In this document: positions 21,124-28,300 of the stretch, piece after piece
Layout: each line of letters starts with the position of its first letter
Numbering within the stretch: position 1 is the first letter of the stretch
Origin: Variovorax paradoxus
GTDB taxonomy: Bacteria > Pseudomonadota > Gammaproteobacteria > Burkholderiales > Burkholderiaceae_C
Direction of reading: 5' to 3'
DNA: 64,000 nt
NCBI RefSeq assembly: GCF_030815975.1
Contig: NZ_JAUSXL010000002.1
Location: forward strand, 1,860,001 to 1,924,000
Position numbers and translations under genes: made by a program
The notes under the pieces: model-generated
Seen by the model: only the letters and a program-made list of their open reading frames with translations
Told to the model about the DNA's origin: nothing
The model's database searches: none

Positions 21124-21635
21124 GCGGCTTGCAGCGACGGCTTGGCGCCGAAGCTGATTTCGCCCGACAGCTGGCCACCTTCCTCGATCACGATCTTGCC
21201 GTAGCGGATCTTGCCGGTGACCTTGCCGGTCGAATGGATCACGAGCTTTTCGCGCACCGTGAGGTTGCCGTCGAACACGCCGCGGATCTCGGCGATGTCG
21301 ATCTCGGCCGAGCCCTTGAACTCGCCCTGTTCGGCGATCTGCATCAGGCGCGAGTCCATGGTGGCTTCGACCAGGCCTTCGACCACGAGCGTGTCGCAGT
21401 CGGTGATCTCGACGCCCTTGAGCTTGATGTTGGGGCCGACGGTGAGCTTGCTGCCGCCTTCCTTGGCGGCGGGTGCGGCCGCTGCGGACAGGCCCCCTTG
21501 CTGCGCGGTCAGCGACGAAGGATTGACGGGCGAACCCGAGAGATTGGTGCCCGAGCCCACCAGCGGCGCGGGGCGAGAGGTCAACGAGTCGGTGTCACGA
21601 TCACGCTTGCCGAAAAAGGGGGACTGTGTGGCCAA
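21117..21635 (-). CDS. Bactofilin (polymer-forming cytoskeletal protein)
   Basis: 172 residues. A flexible Ser/Pro/Ala-rich N-terminal tail (about 60 residues) precedes a right-handed beta-helix repeat domain: LTVGPNIKLKGVEITDCDTLVVEGLVEATM through GEFKGSAEIDIAEIRGVFDGNLTVREKLVIHSTGKVTGKIRYGKIVIEEGGQLSGEI, split here only for reading. Bactofilins self-assemble into membrane-associated filaments used in morphogenesis and envelope-enzyme positioning. The start is probably TTG at 21635 (ATQSPFFGKRD), because GAGGAG lies 7 bases upstream. No peptidase partner is adjacent. Confidence 0.9.
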   Translation of the reverse strand: MATQSPFFGKRDRDTDSLTSRPAPLVGSGTNLSGSPVNPSSLTAQQGGLSAAAAPAAKEGGSKLTVGPNIKLKGVEITDCDTLVVEGLVEATMDSRLMQIAEQGEFKGSAEIDIAEIRGVFDGNLTVREKLVIHSTGKVTGKIRYGKIVIEEGGQLSGEISFGAKPSLQAAA

Positions 21636-21739
21636 TGGGGAGCTCCTCAACAAAGCGACTATCGTAAGAACCCGCTCGCAGCCTGCGGCACTTCATTGCG
21701 CAAGAAACGTAACCGAATAAATCCCGCGGGCGCCCGACA

Positions 21740-22705
21740 ATGGCGCTCTCCAGTGCCACCCAGCCCCGCAAGATGACCCGATCGACCACCGCAGCTGCCG
21801 CCCGGACCCTCGCCATTTCTTCAGCCATCGATTCGCGCTTCGACAAGCCGGCGAGCGGCTGGCGGCGCCGGCTGTTCACGGTGATCTTCGAGGCCGACAC
21901 GCGCGCGGGCCTGCTCTTCGACCTGGCCTTGATTGCGGTGATCGTGGCCAGCGTGCTGGTGGTGATCCTCGACAGCGTGCAGCCGATCCGCGAGCAATGG
22001 CGGCCCGTGTTCAACGTGCTCGAATGGGTGTTCACCATCCTGTTCACGCTCGAATACATCGCACGGCTCGCCTGCGTGAACAAGCCGCTGCGCTATGCGC
22101 TGAGCTTCTACGGCGTGATCGACCTGCTCGCGCTGCTGCCGACTTTCCTGGTGGCGCTCGCGCCCGAGCTCGCCTACCTGATCGACGTGCGCGTGCTGCG
22201 GCTCTTGCGCGTGTTCCGCATCTTCAAGCTGTCGCGCTACTCGGTGGAATACCGCGCGCTGGTCTCGGCGGTGGCCGCGAGCCGCCGGAAAATCACGGTG
22301 TTCGTGGGCTTCGTGATGCTGGTGGTGCTGGTGATGGGCACGCTGATGTATGTGGTGGAAGGCCCGGCGCACGGCTTCACGAGCATTCCGGTGGCGATCT
22401 ACTGGGCCATCTCGACCATGGCCACGGTGGGCTTCGGCGATCTCGTGCCCAAGACGGATCTAGGCCGCGCCATCGCCTCGGTGATGATGCTGCTGGGTTG
22501 GGGCGTGCTGGCCGTGCCCACAGGCATCGTCACCGCCGAGATGGCGCGGCGCGGCCCTGACGACGATACGGCCGCACCCGTGGCGACAGGAGGGCGGGGC
22601 GTATTCGCGATGACGCCGCCCTCGGCTGTGGCCGCACCCGCGCGGCGGCTCACGCCTGCGGCCAGACGGCGCGCCCTTGCGCAGCATCGTCGAGGCGGGC
22701 GATGA
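21740..22705 (+). CDS. Voltage-gated potassium-channel-like protein
   Basis: 321 residues with six membrane segments. S4 carries regularly spaced arginines (VRVLRLLRVFRIFKLSRY), and the pore loop has the selectivity filter ATVGFGDLVP, with GFG in place of the commoner GYG. The S6 segment is VLAVPTGIVTAEM. The cytosolic N-terminus is about 45 residues; an internal ATG at 21773 could be the true start. The basic, low-complexity C-terminus (PAARRRALAQHRRGGR) overlaps the convergent yigZ by 56 bases and may be read-through of an older, shorter end. Confidence 0.87.
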   Translation: MALSSATQPRKMTRSTTAAAARTLAISSAIDSRFDKPASGWRRRLFTVIFEADTRAGLLFDLALIAVIVASVLVVILDSVQPIREQWRPVFNVLEWVFTILFTLEYIARLACVNKPLRYALSFYGVIDLLALLPTFLVALAPELAYLIDVRVLRLLRVFRIFKLSRYSVEYRALVSAVAASRRKITVFVGFVMLVVLVMGTLMYVVEGPAHGFTSIPVAIYWAISTMATVGFGDLVPKTDLGRAIASVMMLLGWGVLAVPTGIVTAEMARRGPDDDTAAPVATGGRGVFAMTPPSAVAAPARRLTPAARRRALAQHRRGGR

Positions 22706-23240
22706 AGCTGCCGGCATCGGGCTCGGGCAGCGTGAACCTGAAGTCCACCGCGTCGCCGTGCCGTACATCGACCAGCGAGGCGCCGGCCACGGCCGCGATT
22801 TCGCGCCGCACCAGCCCTTCGAGCGCATAGGGCACGGTGCATTGAAGCAGCCGCTGGCGCACCAGCGGTACCAGCACCGCACCGAGGCAGGCCTGCGCCA
22901 CCGCATCGGTGTAGGCCCGCACGAGGCCACCCGCGCCCAGCTTGATGCCGCCGAAGTACCGCACCACCGTGGCGAGCACGCCTTCGAGCTGCTGGTGCCG
23001 CAACACCTCGAGCATGGGGCGCCCGGCCGTGCCGCCCGGTTCGCCGTCGTCGTTGGCGGCCGACTGGCCGCCCGCCATGAGCGCCCAGCAGACATGCGCG
23101 GCAGCGGGATGCTCGCTGCGCAGCGAGGCCACCACCGCCAGCGCCGCGGCCCGGTCGGCCACCGGCTGCACGCAGCCGATGAAGCGGCTTTTCTTGATCA
23201 GCAGCTCGCTGTGCGCCGGTTGCGAGAGCGTGAAGCTCAT
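22650..23240 (-). CDS. yigZ: YigZ/IMPACT family protein
   Basis: 196 residues. The N-terminal IMPACT domain shows SELLIKKSRFIGCVQPV, HVCWALMAG, the family signature DDGEPGGTAGRPML and YFGGIKLGAGGLVRAY. A smaller C-terminal ferredoxin-like domain follows. The role of bacterial YigZ is unclear; eukaryotic IMPACT binds GCN1. It is the third gene in metX-metW-yigZ order, 37 bases after metW, which suggests co-transcription but need not mean a methionine role. Confidence 0.92.
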   Translation of the reverse strand: MSFTLSQPAHSELLIKKSRFIGCVQPVADRAAALAVVASLRSEHPAAAHVCWALMAGGQSAANDDGEPGGTAGRPMLEVLRHQQLEGVLATVVRYFGGIKLGAGGLVRAYTDAVAQACLGAVLVPLVRQRLLQCTVPYALEGLVRREIAAVAGASLVDVRHGDAVDFRFTLPEPDAGSFIARLDDAAQGRAVWPQA

Positions 23241-23277
23241 GGAGCGGCCGTTGCTTTCAGCCAGGGCACGGAATCGC

Positions 23278-23865
23278 TCAGCGCCCGCGCTCGAACTTGA
23301 ACACCGCCGTGCCCGCGCGTGCGTTGGGCAGCCAGCGCACGCTGCGGCCGTCCTGCACGCCGAAGGCATCGAGCACGCGCAGGCTGTTCTTTTGCGCCAG
23401 CACCTCGAAATCCTTGAAGGTGCCGACGCGGATGTTGGGCGTGTCGTACCACTGGTAAGGCAGGCGGCGCGTCACCGGCATGCGGCCGCGCGCAATGCTG
23501 ATGCGGTTGGGCCAGTGCGCGAAGTTGGGAAAGGCCACGATGCCGATGCGGCCCACGCGCGCGGTTTCGCGCAGCATGACCTCGGCGTTTCGCAGGTGCT
23601 GCAGCGTGTCGATCTGCAGCACCACGTCGAACGAGGCGTCGTCGAACACTGCCAGGCCTTCGTCGAGGTTCAGCTGGATCACGTCGACGCCGCGGCGGAT
23701 GCACTGCAGCACGTTGCCGTCGGCAATTTCCACGCCGTAGCCGCTGCAGCCGCGCTCGCGCTGCAGCAGGTCGAGCAGGGCGCCGTCGCCGCAGCCGAGG
23801 TCGAGCACGCGCGCGCCCTCGGGTACGAGGTTGGCGATAAGGCGCTGGGTCTCGATATCGCTCAT
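23278..23865 (-). CDS. metW: Methionine biosynthesis protein MetW
   Basis: 195 residues, class I methyltransferase fold: ARVLDLGCGDGALLDLL for SAM, YGVEIADGNV, FDVVLQIDTLQHL and a C-terminal PYQWYDTPNIRVGTFKDFE typical of MetW. It acts with MetX in homoserine acylation in bacteria that carry the pair. The ATG at 23865 is preceded by GGAGGT supplied by the repeat at 23866-23923, which fills the whole gap after metX. Confidence 0.95.
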   Translation of the reverse strand: MSDIETQRLIANLVPEGARVLDLGCGDGALLDLLQRERGCSGYGVEIADGNVLQCIRRGVDVIQLNLDEGLAVFDDASFDVVLQIDTLQHLRNAEVMLRETARVGRIGIVAFPNFAHWPNRISIARGRMPVTRRLPYQWYDTPNIRVGTFKDFEVLAQKNSLRVLDAFGVQDGRSVRWLPNARAGTAVFKFERGR

Positions 23866-23923
23866 TGGGTAACCTCCGCGCTGCGCGCTGCGGTGTTCGC
23901 CTTGGGAGCGGCCCGGCGGCTCA
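23866..23923 (-). repeat. Intercistronic repeat between metX and metW
   Basis: On the minus strand it runs from the metX stop (TGAGCC...) through GCAGCGCGCAGCGCGGAGGT to the metW start. A second copy at 55222-55285 has the same order and the same terminal GGAGGT. It supplies the Shine-Dalgarno of metW. Confidence 0.7.
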
Positions 23924-25096
23924 CGATGCACTCCCTTCGGCCAGCACTTCGTGCGCCACGCGCTCGAAGTAGGACCGCACCACGCCCATGTAGCGCACAT
24001 CGTCGAGCAGGAAGGCGTCGTGCCCGTGCGGCGCGTCGATCTCGGCGTAGCTCACGTTGCGGCGGTTGTCGAGCAGCGCCTTCACCAGCTCGCGGCTGCG
24101 CGCGGGCGAGAAGCGCCAGTCGGTCTTGAAGCTCACGAGCAGGAACTTGGCCGTGGCCCCGGCGAAAGCCACGCTGAGGTTGCCGCCATGGGAACGCGCG
24201 GGGTCGAAGTAGTCGAGCGCGCGCGTGATCAAGAGGTAGGTGTTGGCGTCGAAGTACTCGCTGAACTTGTCGCCCTGGTAGCGCAGGTAGCTCTCGATCT
24301 GGAACTCGACGTCCTGCGTGGAATAGCGGTAGTCCAGCGCCGCCGCCTCGCCCTCGACCGCGCTGCGCAGGATGCGTCCGAACTTCGCGTTCATGACATC
24401 GTCGCTCAGGTAGGTGATGTGGCCGATCATCCGCGCGATGCGCAGGCCCCGCTTGGGGATCACGCCGTGCTCGTAGAAATGGCCGCCGTGGAAGTCGGGG
24501 TCGGTGACGATGGCGCGGCGCGCCACTTCGTTGAAGGCGATGTTCTCGGCCGTGAGGTTGGGCGCGCTGGCCACCACCACGGCATGCCGCACGCGCTCGG
24601 GGTACTGCAGCGTCCACGACAGCGCCTGCATGCCGCCGAGGCTGCCGCCCATCACGGCCGCGAGCGTGCGGATGCCGAGCGCGTCGAGCAGTGCCGCCTG
24701 GGCATCGACCCAATCTTCGACCGTGACCACCGGGAAGTCCGCGCCGTAGACGCGGCCGGTTTCGGGGTTGACGTGCATCGGACCGGTGGAGCCGAAGCAG
24801 GAACCGAGGTTGTTCACGCCGATCACGAAGAAGCGGTCGGTGTCGACCGGCTTGCCCGGGCCCACCATGTTGTCCCACCAGCCTTCGGACCGCGCCTGGC
24901 CCTCGTAGGTGCCGGCGACATGGTGCGAGGCATTGAGCGCATGGCACACCAGCACCGCGTTGCTGCGCTCGGCGTTCAGCGCGCCGTAGGTTTCGTAGGC
25001 GAGCGTGTAGCTGCCCAGCGATGCGCCGCTGCGCAGGGCCAGCGGGCCCTCGAACTGCATCGACTGCGGAGTGACGACCAAGGAAGGTGACGACAT
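23921..25096 (-). CDS. metX: Homoserine O-acyltransferase MetX
   Basis: 391 residues, alpha/beta-hydrolase fold. The nucleophile elbow is [14 protein letters not shown] with the catalytic Ser; the His lies in [12 protein letters not shown], and the [11 protein letters not shown] region is typical of the family. It activates homoserine for methionine synthesis; the acyl donor (acetyl- or succinyl-CoA) cannot be told from sequence by eye, since both activities are known in MetX. The start at 25096 lacks a good SD: a terminator-like hairpin with six T ends 5 bases upstream, preceded by a SAM-II aptamer. Expression is therefore expected to fall when SAM is abundant. Confidence 0.96.
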   Translation of the reverse strand: MSSPSLVVTPQSMQFEGPLALRSGASLGSYTLAYETYGALNAERSNAVLVCHALNASHHVAGTYEGQARSEGWWDNMVGPGKPVDTDRFFVIGVNNLGSCFGSTGPMHVNPETGRVYGADFPVVTVEDWVDAQAALLDALGIRTLAAVMGGSLGGMQALSWTLQYPERVRHAVVVASAPNLTAENIAFNEVARRAIVTDPDFHGGHFYEHGVIPKRGLRIARMIGHITYLSDDVMNAKFGRILRSAVEGEAAALDYRYSTQDVEFQIESYLRYQGDKFSEYFDANTYLLITRALDYFDPARSHGGNLSVAFAGATAKFLLVSFKTDWRFSPARSRELVKALLDNRRNVSYAEIDAPHGHDAFLLDDVRYMGVVRSYFERVAHEVLAEGSAS

Positions 25097-25101
25097 CAAT
25101 G

Positions 25102-25135
25102 AAAAAACCCGGCCTCGCCAAAAACGAGCCGGGTT
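25102..25135 (-). terminator. Intrinsic terminator/expression platform in the metX leader
   Basis: On the minus strand AACCCGGCTCG pairs with CGAGGCCGGGTT (one bulged G) across a 7-base loop, then six T. The T-run ends 5 bases before the metX ATG. It lies 15 bases downstream of the SAM-II aptamer and could also terminate read-through from the upstream exporter gene. Confidence 0.8.
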
Positions 25136-25150
25136 GTCGCCAACGGACTG

Positions 25151-25200
25151 TCTTTAGCTGAATTTATTAAGCGCCCGCAAGCTGTAGCAAATCGGCGCAG
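25151..25200 (-). ncRNA. SAM-II riboswitch upstream of metX
   Basis: Reading the minus strand from 25200, the core has GCGCC-GATTTG, then a loop, then GGGCGC closing P1. The conserved TTAATAAATT and CAGCTAAAGA tract follows and forms the pseudoknot in SAM-II. Order, spacing and conserved bases agree with the metA/metX-associated SAM-II motif best known from Alphaproteobacteria. Its position ahead of a methionine gene is the classical one. Binding of SAM should shut off metX-metW. Confidence 0.85.
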
Positions 25201-25224
25201 GCGGCAGTATATCGCCCTGTCGCG

Positions 25225-25788
25225 TTACCAGCCGACGATCATCACTATGCCGAGCACGAGGAAGATCGCGGCCGAGACGCCGTGCACCAGCTTGATGGGC
25301 ACGCGCCGCACGATCTTCTCGCCGAGCCACACCACCGGTGCGTTGGCCAGCATCATCCCGAGCGTCGTGCCGACGACCACCCAGAAGTAGTCCTGGGTGA
25401 AGCGGGCCGCCAGCATGACGGTCGCGATCTGGGTCTTGTCGCCCATTTCGGCCAGGAAGAACGCAATCAGCGTGGTGGCGAAGACGCCGTGGTGGGTGGC
25501 CGCGGGGGCGTCGTCTTCGTCGAGCTTATCGGGTATCAGCATCCAGGCCGCCATGGCGATGAACGAGCCGCCGAGGATCCAACGCAGCATGTCGGGGCCA
25601 AGCCAATGAGTGATCCAGTTGCCGACCGCGCCGGCCAGTGCGTGGTTGACGATGGTGGCGGCGAAGATCCCGAGCACGATCGGCCAGGGTTTTCTGAAAC
25701 GCGCTGCGAGCAGAAGGGCCAGCAGCTGGGTCTTGTCGCCCATTTCGGCGAGCGCAACCACGCCGGTTGCAACGAGAAAAGCTTCCAT
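25225..25788 (-). CDS. TMEM165/GDT1 (UPF0016) family cation exporter, probably Mn2+
   Basis: 187 residues, six hydrophobic helices in two homologous halves, each with the signature EMGDKTQ (ALAEMGDKTQLLALLLAARF and FLAEMGDKTQIATVMLAARF). An acidic loop (DKLDEDDAP) lies between the halves. Bacterial members such as MneA export Mn2+. A yybP-ykoY (manganese) riboswitch directly upstream supports Mn2+ as the substrate. The ATG at 25788 starts the first helix; the open frame upstream lies within the leader RNA. AAGGAA is about 13 bases from the start. Confidence 0.93.
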   Translation of the reverse strand: MEAFLVATGVVALAEMGDKTQLLALLLAARFRKPWPIVLGIFAATIVNHALAGAVGNWITHWLGPDMLRWILGGSFIAMAAWMLIPDKLDEDDAPAATHHGVFATTLIAFFLAEMGDKTQIATVMLAARFTQDYFWVVVGTTLGMMLANAPVVWLGEKIVRRVPIKLVHGVSAAIFLVLGIVMIVGW

Positions 25789-25822
25789 GAAAGAGAGAGG
25801 TTCCTTGGGCCGAAGGACGCAA

Positions 25823-25869
25823 TTGACCGTGCAACACCTTCGGCCATATTCCCGAAGTTGCACGGTCAA
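25823..25869 (-). promoter_or_regulatory. Long leader hairpin, likely expression platform of the Mn riboswitch
   Basis: TTGACCGTGCAAC (25823-25835) is perfectly complementary to GTTGCACGGTCAA (25857-25869), and an inner CTTCGG/CCGAAG extends the stem. The distal arm overlaps the 3' edge of the riboswitch P1 (CCTTTG, 25867-25872), so aptamer and hairpin should compete. Confidence 0.7.
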
Positions 25870-25980
25870 AGGTCTCGCCAGGTGTTCTCACTGCACGCGC
25901 CATGTCCTGTGGGGCAGGACAAGTCTGTTGACGCGGGCCCTTCTCGCGATGGAAGGCGGCTACTCCCCAATGACGGGGCG
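25861..25980 (-). ncRNA. yybP-ykoY manganese riboswitch
   Basis: On the minus strand the conserved elements appear in order: GGGGAGTAGCC (around 25968-25958), GCGTCAACAGACTTG (about 25935) and GGCGAGACCTTTG (about 25879-25867), with stem-forming sequence between. These are the invariant loops that join to form the Mn2+ site in this riboswitch class. The downstream gene is a TMEM165-family exporter, a usual partner. High Mn2+ should turn expression on. Confidence 0.92.
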
Positions 25981-26079
25981 GATTCTACCTGCCTGCTGCA
26001 CCGCAGCCGCGGGCCCTCTTTGTGAGCGTGCGCTAGCTTCCATTTTTTCGAGGCCCTACAGCAAGCAGCAAATTACCGC

Positions 26080-26106
26080 TTGCATTTCGCGTATTTCACC
26101 CATAAT
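26080..26106 (+). promoter_or_regulatory. Candidate sigma-70 promoter for the RRM gene
   Basis: TTGCAT (26080-26085) and CATAAT (26101-26106) are separated by 15 bases, shorter than ideal. It is the best match in this AT-richer gap and would give a leader of about 130 bases, the long-leader style of cold-shock genes. Confidence 0.35.
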
Positions 26107-26199
26107 GCACGAGCCTCCCTCTTCATTTTGCCGGGGGAGGGAGTTCGGTGATCGGTCAGTTTCGCGCGACTCGACGGCTCTCGTTTGAGTGATGCTTTC

Positions 26200-26241
26200 G
26201 GGACTCCATCGCTTTTCTTGCTATGTGTTTATAGGAGTCCC
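26200..26241 (+). promoter_or_regulatory. Inverted repeat that sequesters the Shine-Dalgarno of the RRM gene
   Basis: GGGACTCC (26200-26207) is exactly complementary to GGAGTCCC (26234-26241), which contains the AGGAG Shine-Dalgarno located 3-4 bases from the ATG at 26245. The loop is 26 bases, T-rich. An 8-bp perfect match over the ribosome-binding site suggests control of translation by RNA folding, for example with temperature. Confidence 0.6.
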
Positions 26242-26244
26242 TCG

Positions 26245-26796
26245 ATGGGCAACAAACTGTATGTCGGCAACCTGCCTTACTCGGTGCGCGACAGTGATCT
26301 CGAACAGGCTTTTGGACAATTCGGCGCGGTAACCAGCGCCAAGGTCATGATGGAACGTGACACGGGCCGCTCGAAGGGCTTCGGCTTCGTCGAGATGGGC
26401 AGTGACGCGGAAGCGCAAGCGGCCATCACCGGCATGAACGGCCAGCCGCTCGGCGGCCGCAGCGTCGTCGTCAACGAAGCACGTCCCATGGAAGCACGGC
26501 CCCCGCGCAGCGGTGGTGGTGGCTACGGCGGCGGCGGTGGTGGTTATGGCGGCGGAAGTGGTGGCGGTGGCTACGGCGGCGGTGGTAGTGGTGGTGGCGG
26601 CTACGGTGGTGGCGGCGGTGGCCGCTCCGGCGGTGGTGGCGGCTACGGCGGCGGTGGTGGTGGTCGCAGTGGCGGCGGCGGTGGTGGTGGCGATGGCGGC
26701 TTCCGCAGCCCCTACGGCGCCGGCCCCCGTGGCGGCGGTGGCCGCTCTGGCGGCGGTGGTGGCGGCTACGGTGGCGGCGGCAACAGCGGCTACTGA
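26245..26796 (+). CDS. Glycine-rich RNA-binding protein (single RRM)
   Basis: 183 residues. The first 80 form one RRM: RNP2 KLYVGNLPYSV and RNP1 KGFGFVEM are intact. The rest is a GYGGGG/GGRSGGGG low-complexity tail with scattered Arg, Tyr and Phe, similar to cyanobacterial and plant cold-inducible glycine-rich proteins. Such proteins act as RNA chaperones and can phase-separate (family knowledge). The leader is long, with its Shine-Dalgarno inside an inverted repeat. A terminator follows 30 bases after the stop, so it is monocistronic. The tail is made of near-identical GGY/GGC codon runs, prone to length variation. Confidence 0.94.
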   Translation: MGNKLYVGNLPYSVRDSDLEQAFGQFGAVTSAKVMMERDTGRSKGFGFVEMGSDAEAQAAITGMNGQPLGGRSVVVNEARPMEARPPRSGGGGYGGGGGGYGGGSGGGGYGGGGSGGGGYGGGGGGRSGGGGGYGGGGGGRSGGGGGGGDGGFRSPYGAGPRGGGGRSGGGGGGYGGGGNSGY

Positions 26797-26821
26797 ACGC
26801 TGCATCCAGGCACACACTGGT

Positions 26822-26848
26822 AAAAAAGGCTCCTCAGGGAGCCTTTTT
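26822..26848. terminator. Bidirectional terminator between the RRM and SDR genes
   Basis: AAAAAA, then GGCTCC (26828-26833), loop TCAG, GGAGCC (26838-26843), then TTTTT. The symmetric A/T flanks let it work for both convergent genes. Confidence 0.9.
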
Positions 26849-26873
26849 CATTGGAGCCTCCGCCCGGGGGAAT

Positions 26874-27656
26874 TCAGCTTTCGCCGCTGCGCTTCTTGCG
26901 GGCGCGGCCCTGCACGGCGCGGTCGAGCAGCGCGTTCGGCAGCATGCGCATCAGCTTGGCGACCACGCCCATCTGCCAGGGAATCACGCGGTAGCTGGTG
27001 CCGGCCTCGATGGCGCGCAGCGCCTGGTGCGCAAAATCTTCGGCCTTCATGAGAAAGGGCATGCCATAGCGGTTGCCCTGGGTCAGCGGCGTGTCGATGT
27101 AGCCGGGGCAGAGCGTGACGACCTTGACGCCGCTGCCGTGCAACTCGCCGCGCAAGCTCTCGCAGTAGGCGACCACGCCTGCCTTGCTGGCGCAATAGGC
27201 GCCATGCCCCGGCAGCCCGCGAATGGCCGCGACGCTCGCGATGCCGACCAGCCGGCCGCTGCCGCGCTGCCTCATCGCCGCCACGAAAGGATGGAAGGTG
27301 GCCATCAGGCCCACGTTGTTGGTGGCGAAGGTGCGGGCCATGACCTCGATGTCCTCGCGCTCCGCCGTGTCGACGCCCACGCTGATGCCGGCGTTGGCAA
27401 TGACCACGTCGGGCAGGCCCTGGCGTTCGATGCAGGCGGCGCCGGCGGCCACGATGCTGTCCGTTTGCGCCACGTCCGCGCCATAGACCTGGTAGCAGGC
27501 GGGGTCCAGCTGCCGCTCGCCGGCCCAGGATTCGATTTCCGCGGTGCGCCGCGCCACCAGCGCCAGCCGGTAGCCCGCCTCGTAGAAGCTCGCGGCCAGG
27601 GCTTGGCCGATGCCGCTCGACGCGCCGGTGATGAAGACGAGCGGGGACGGGCTCAT
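26874..27656 (-). CDS. SDR-family oxidoreductase
   Basis: 260 residues, classical short-chain dehydrogenase: cofactor loop TGASSGIGQAL, NAG motif VIANAGIS, catalytic Ser in GIASVAA and YxxxK as AYCASKAG. The C-terminal tail is basic (RARKKRSGES). The substrate is unknown; the RxALVARR after the second strand favours NADP. It starts 8 bases after the lptC stop, so it appears to be the last gene of the kdsD-kdsC-lptC operon, where lptA would usually be found. Confidence 0.9.
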   Translation of the reverse strand: MSPSPLVFITGASSGIGQALAASFYEAGYRLALVARRTAEIESWAGERQLDPACYQVYGADVAQTDSIVAAGAACIERQGLPDVVIANAGISVGVDTAEREDIEVMARTFATNNVGLMATFHPFVAAMRQRGSGRLVGIASVAAIRGLPGHGAYCASKAGVVAYCESLRGELHGSGVKVVTLCPGYIDTPLTQGNRYGMPFLMKAEDFAHQALRAIEAGTSYRVIPWQMGVVAKLMRMLPNALLDRAVQGRARKKRSGES

Positions 27657-27664
27657 GCGCGGGT

Positions 27665-28300
27665 TCAGCGCGGCTTGCCGGCCGCCGAGGGAATCAGCAC
27701 GCCGCGCACCCGGCCGGTCAGGTTGGCGACGCCGCTCAGGTTGTCGTAGTCGAGGTTGTCGGCGGTGAACTGATCGCTGCCGCGGATGAGCGTGACCGGC
27801 TTGTTCGAGGTCACGCGTTCGGTGTCGAGAAAGGCGTGCAGGAAATCGCCGCGGAACTCGAGGCGCGGCGTGCCCTTGCCGTTGGCTGCCACGACGGGGT
27901 CGCGGATGACGATGGCGTTGCCGAAGAGCTGGATCTCGCTGCCGTCGGAATTCGAGACGCCGCGATTGGCCGTGGCGTGGGTCGTGTAGCCCTGCGGCGA
28001 AATGGAGCGCATGCGCACGTCGTCGACCTCGACGGTGTCGGTGTCCGGATAGTGCCGGCCTTCCTTGCCGTGGAGTTCGCTGCGCAGGTCGCCGTTGGGC
28101 AGGAAATTCTTGATCACGAAGCCGCGCATGAAATAGTCGGCCTCGTGCGTGGGCGCGGCCTTGGCCGTGGGTTCGAGCAGCTTGGGTGCGTTGCGCACCA
28201 GCCAGTAGGTGCCGAGCGCGACGGCCGCCGTGAGAATGATGGGCAGGTAGATGGTGGCGCGGTCGAGAATGTCGCGCAGCAGGCTCCAGGCGTGCTTCAT
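27665..28300 (-). CDS. lptC: LPS export ABC transporter periplasmic protein LptC
   Basis: 211 residues. One N-terminal membrane helix (IYLPIILTAAVALGTYWLV, about 17-35) is followed by the periplasmic beta-jellyroll (YFMRGFVIKNFLPNGDLRSELHG ... VEVDDVRM). It passes LPS from LptBFG to LptA. Its ATG overlaps the kdsC stop (ATGA). The usual downstream lptA and lptB are absent from this locus. Confidence 0.92.
   Translation of the reverse strand: MKHAWSLLRDILDRATIYLPIILTAAVALGTYWLVRNAPKLLEPTAKAAPTHEADYFMRGFVIKNFLPNGDLRSELHGKEGRHYPDTDTVEVDDVRMRSISPQGYTTHATANRGVSNSDGSEIQLFGNAIVIRDPVVAANGKGTPRLEFRGDFLHAFLDTERVTSNKPVTLIRGSDQFTADNLDYDNLSGVANLTGRVRGVLIPSAAGKPR

Noticed and set aside
22620..22655. A third copy of the linker repeat near GCGCGGCGGCTCACG.
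   Set aside because: Only about 12 bases resemble the edge of the element, and the GCAGCGCGCAGCGCGGAGGT part is missing.
26506..26796. A GGT/GGC-rich tandem repeat that resembles a simple-sequence satellite.
   Set aside because: It is the coding sequence of the glycine-rich tail of the RRM protein and stays in frame throughout.
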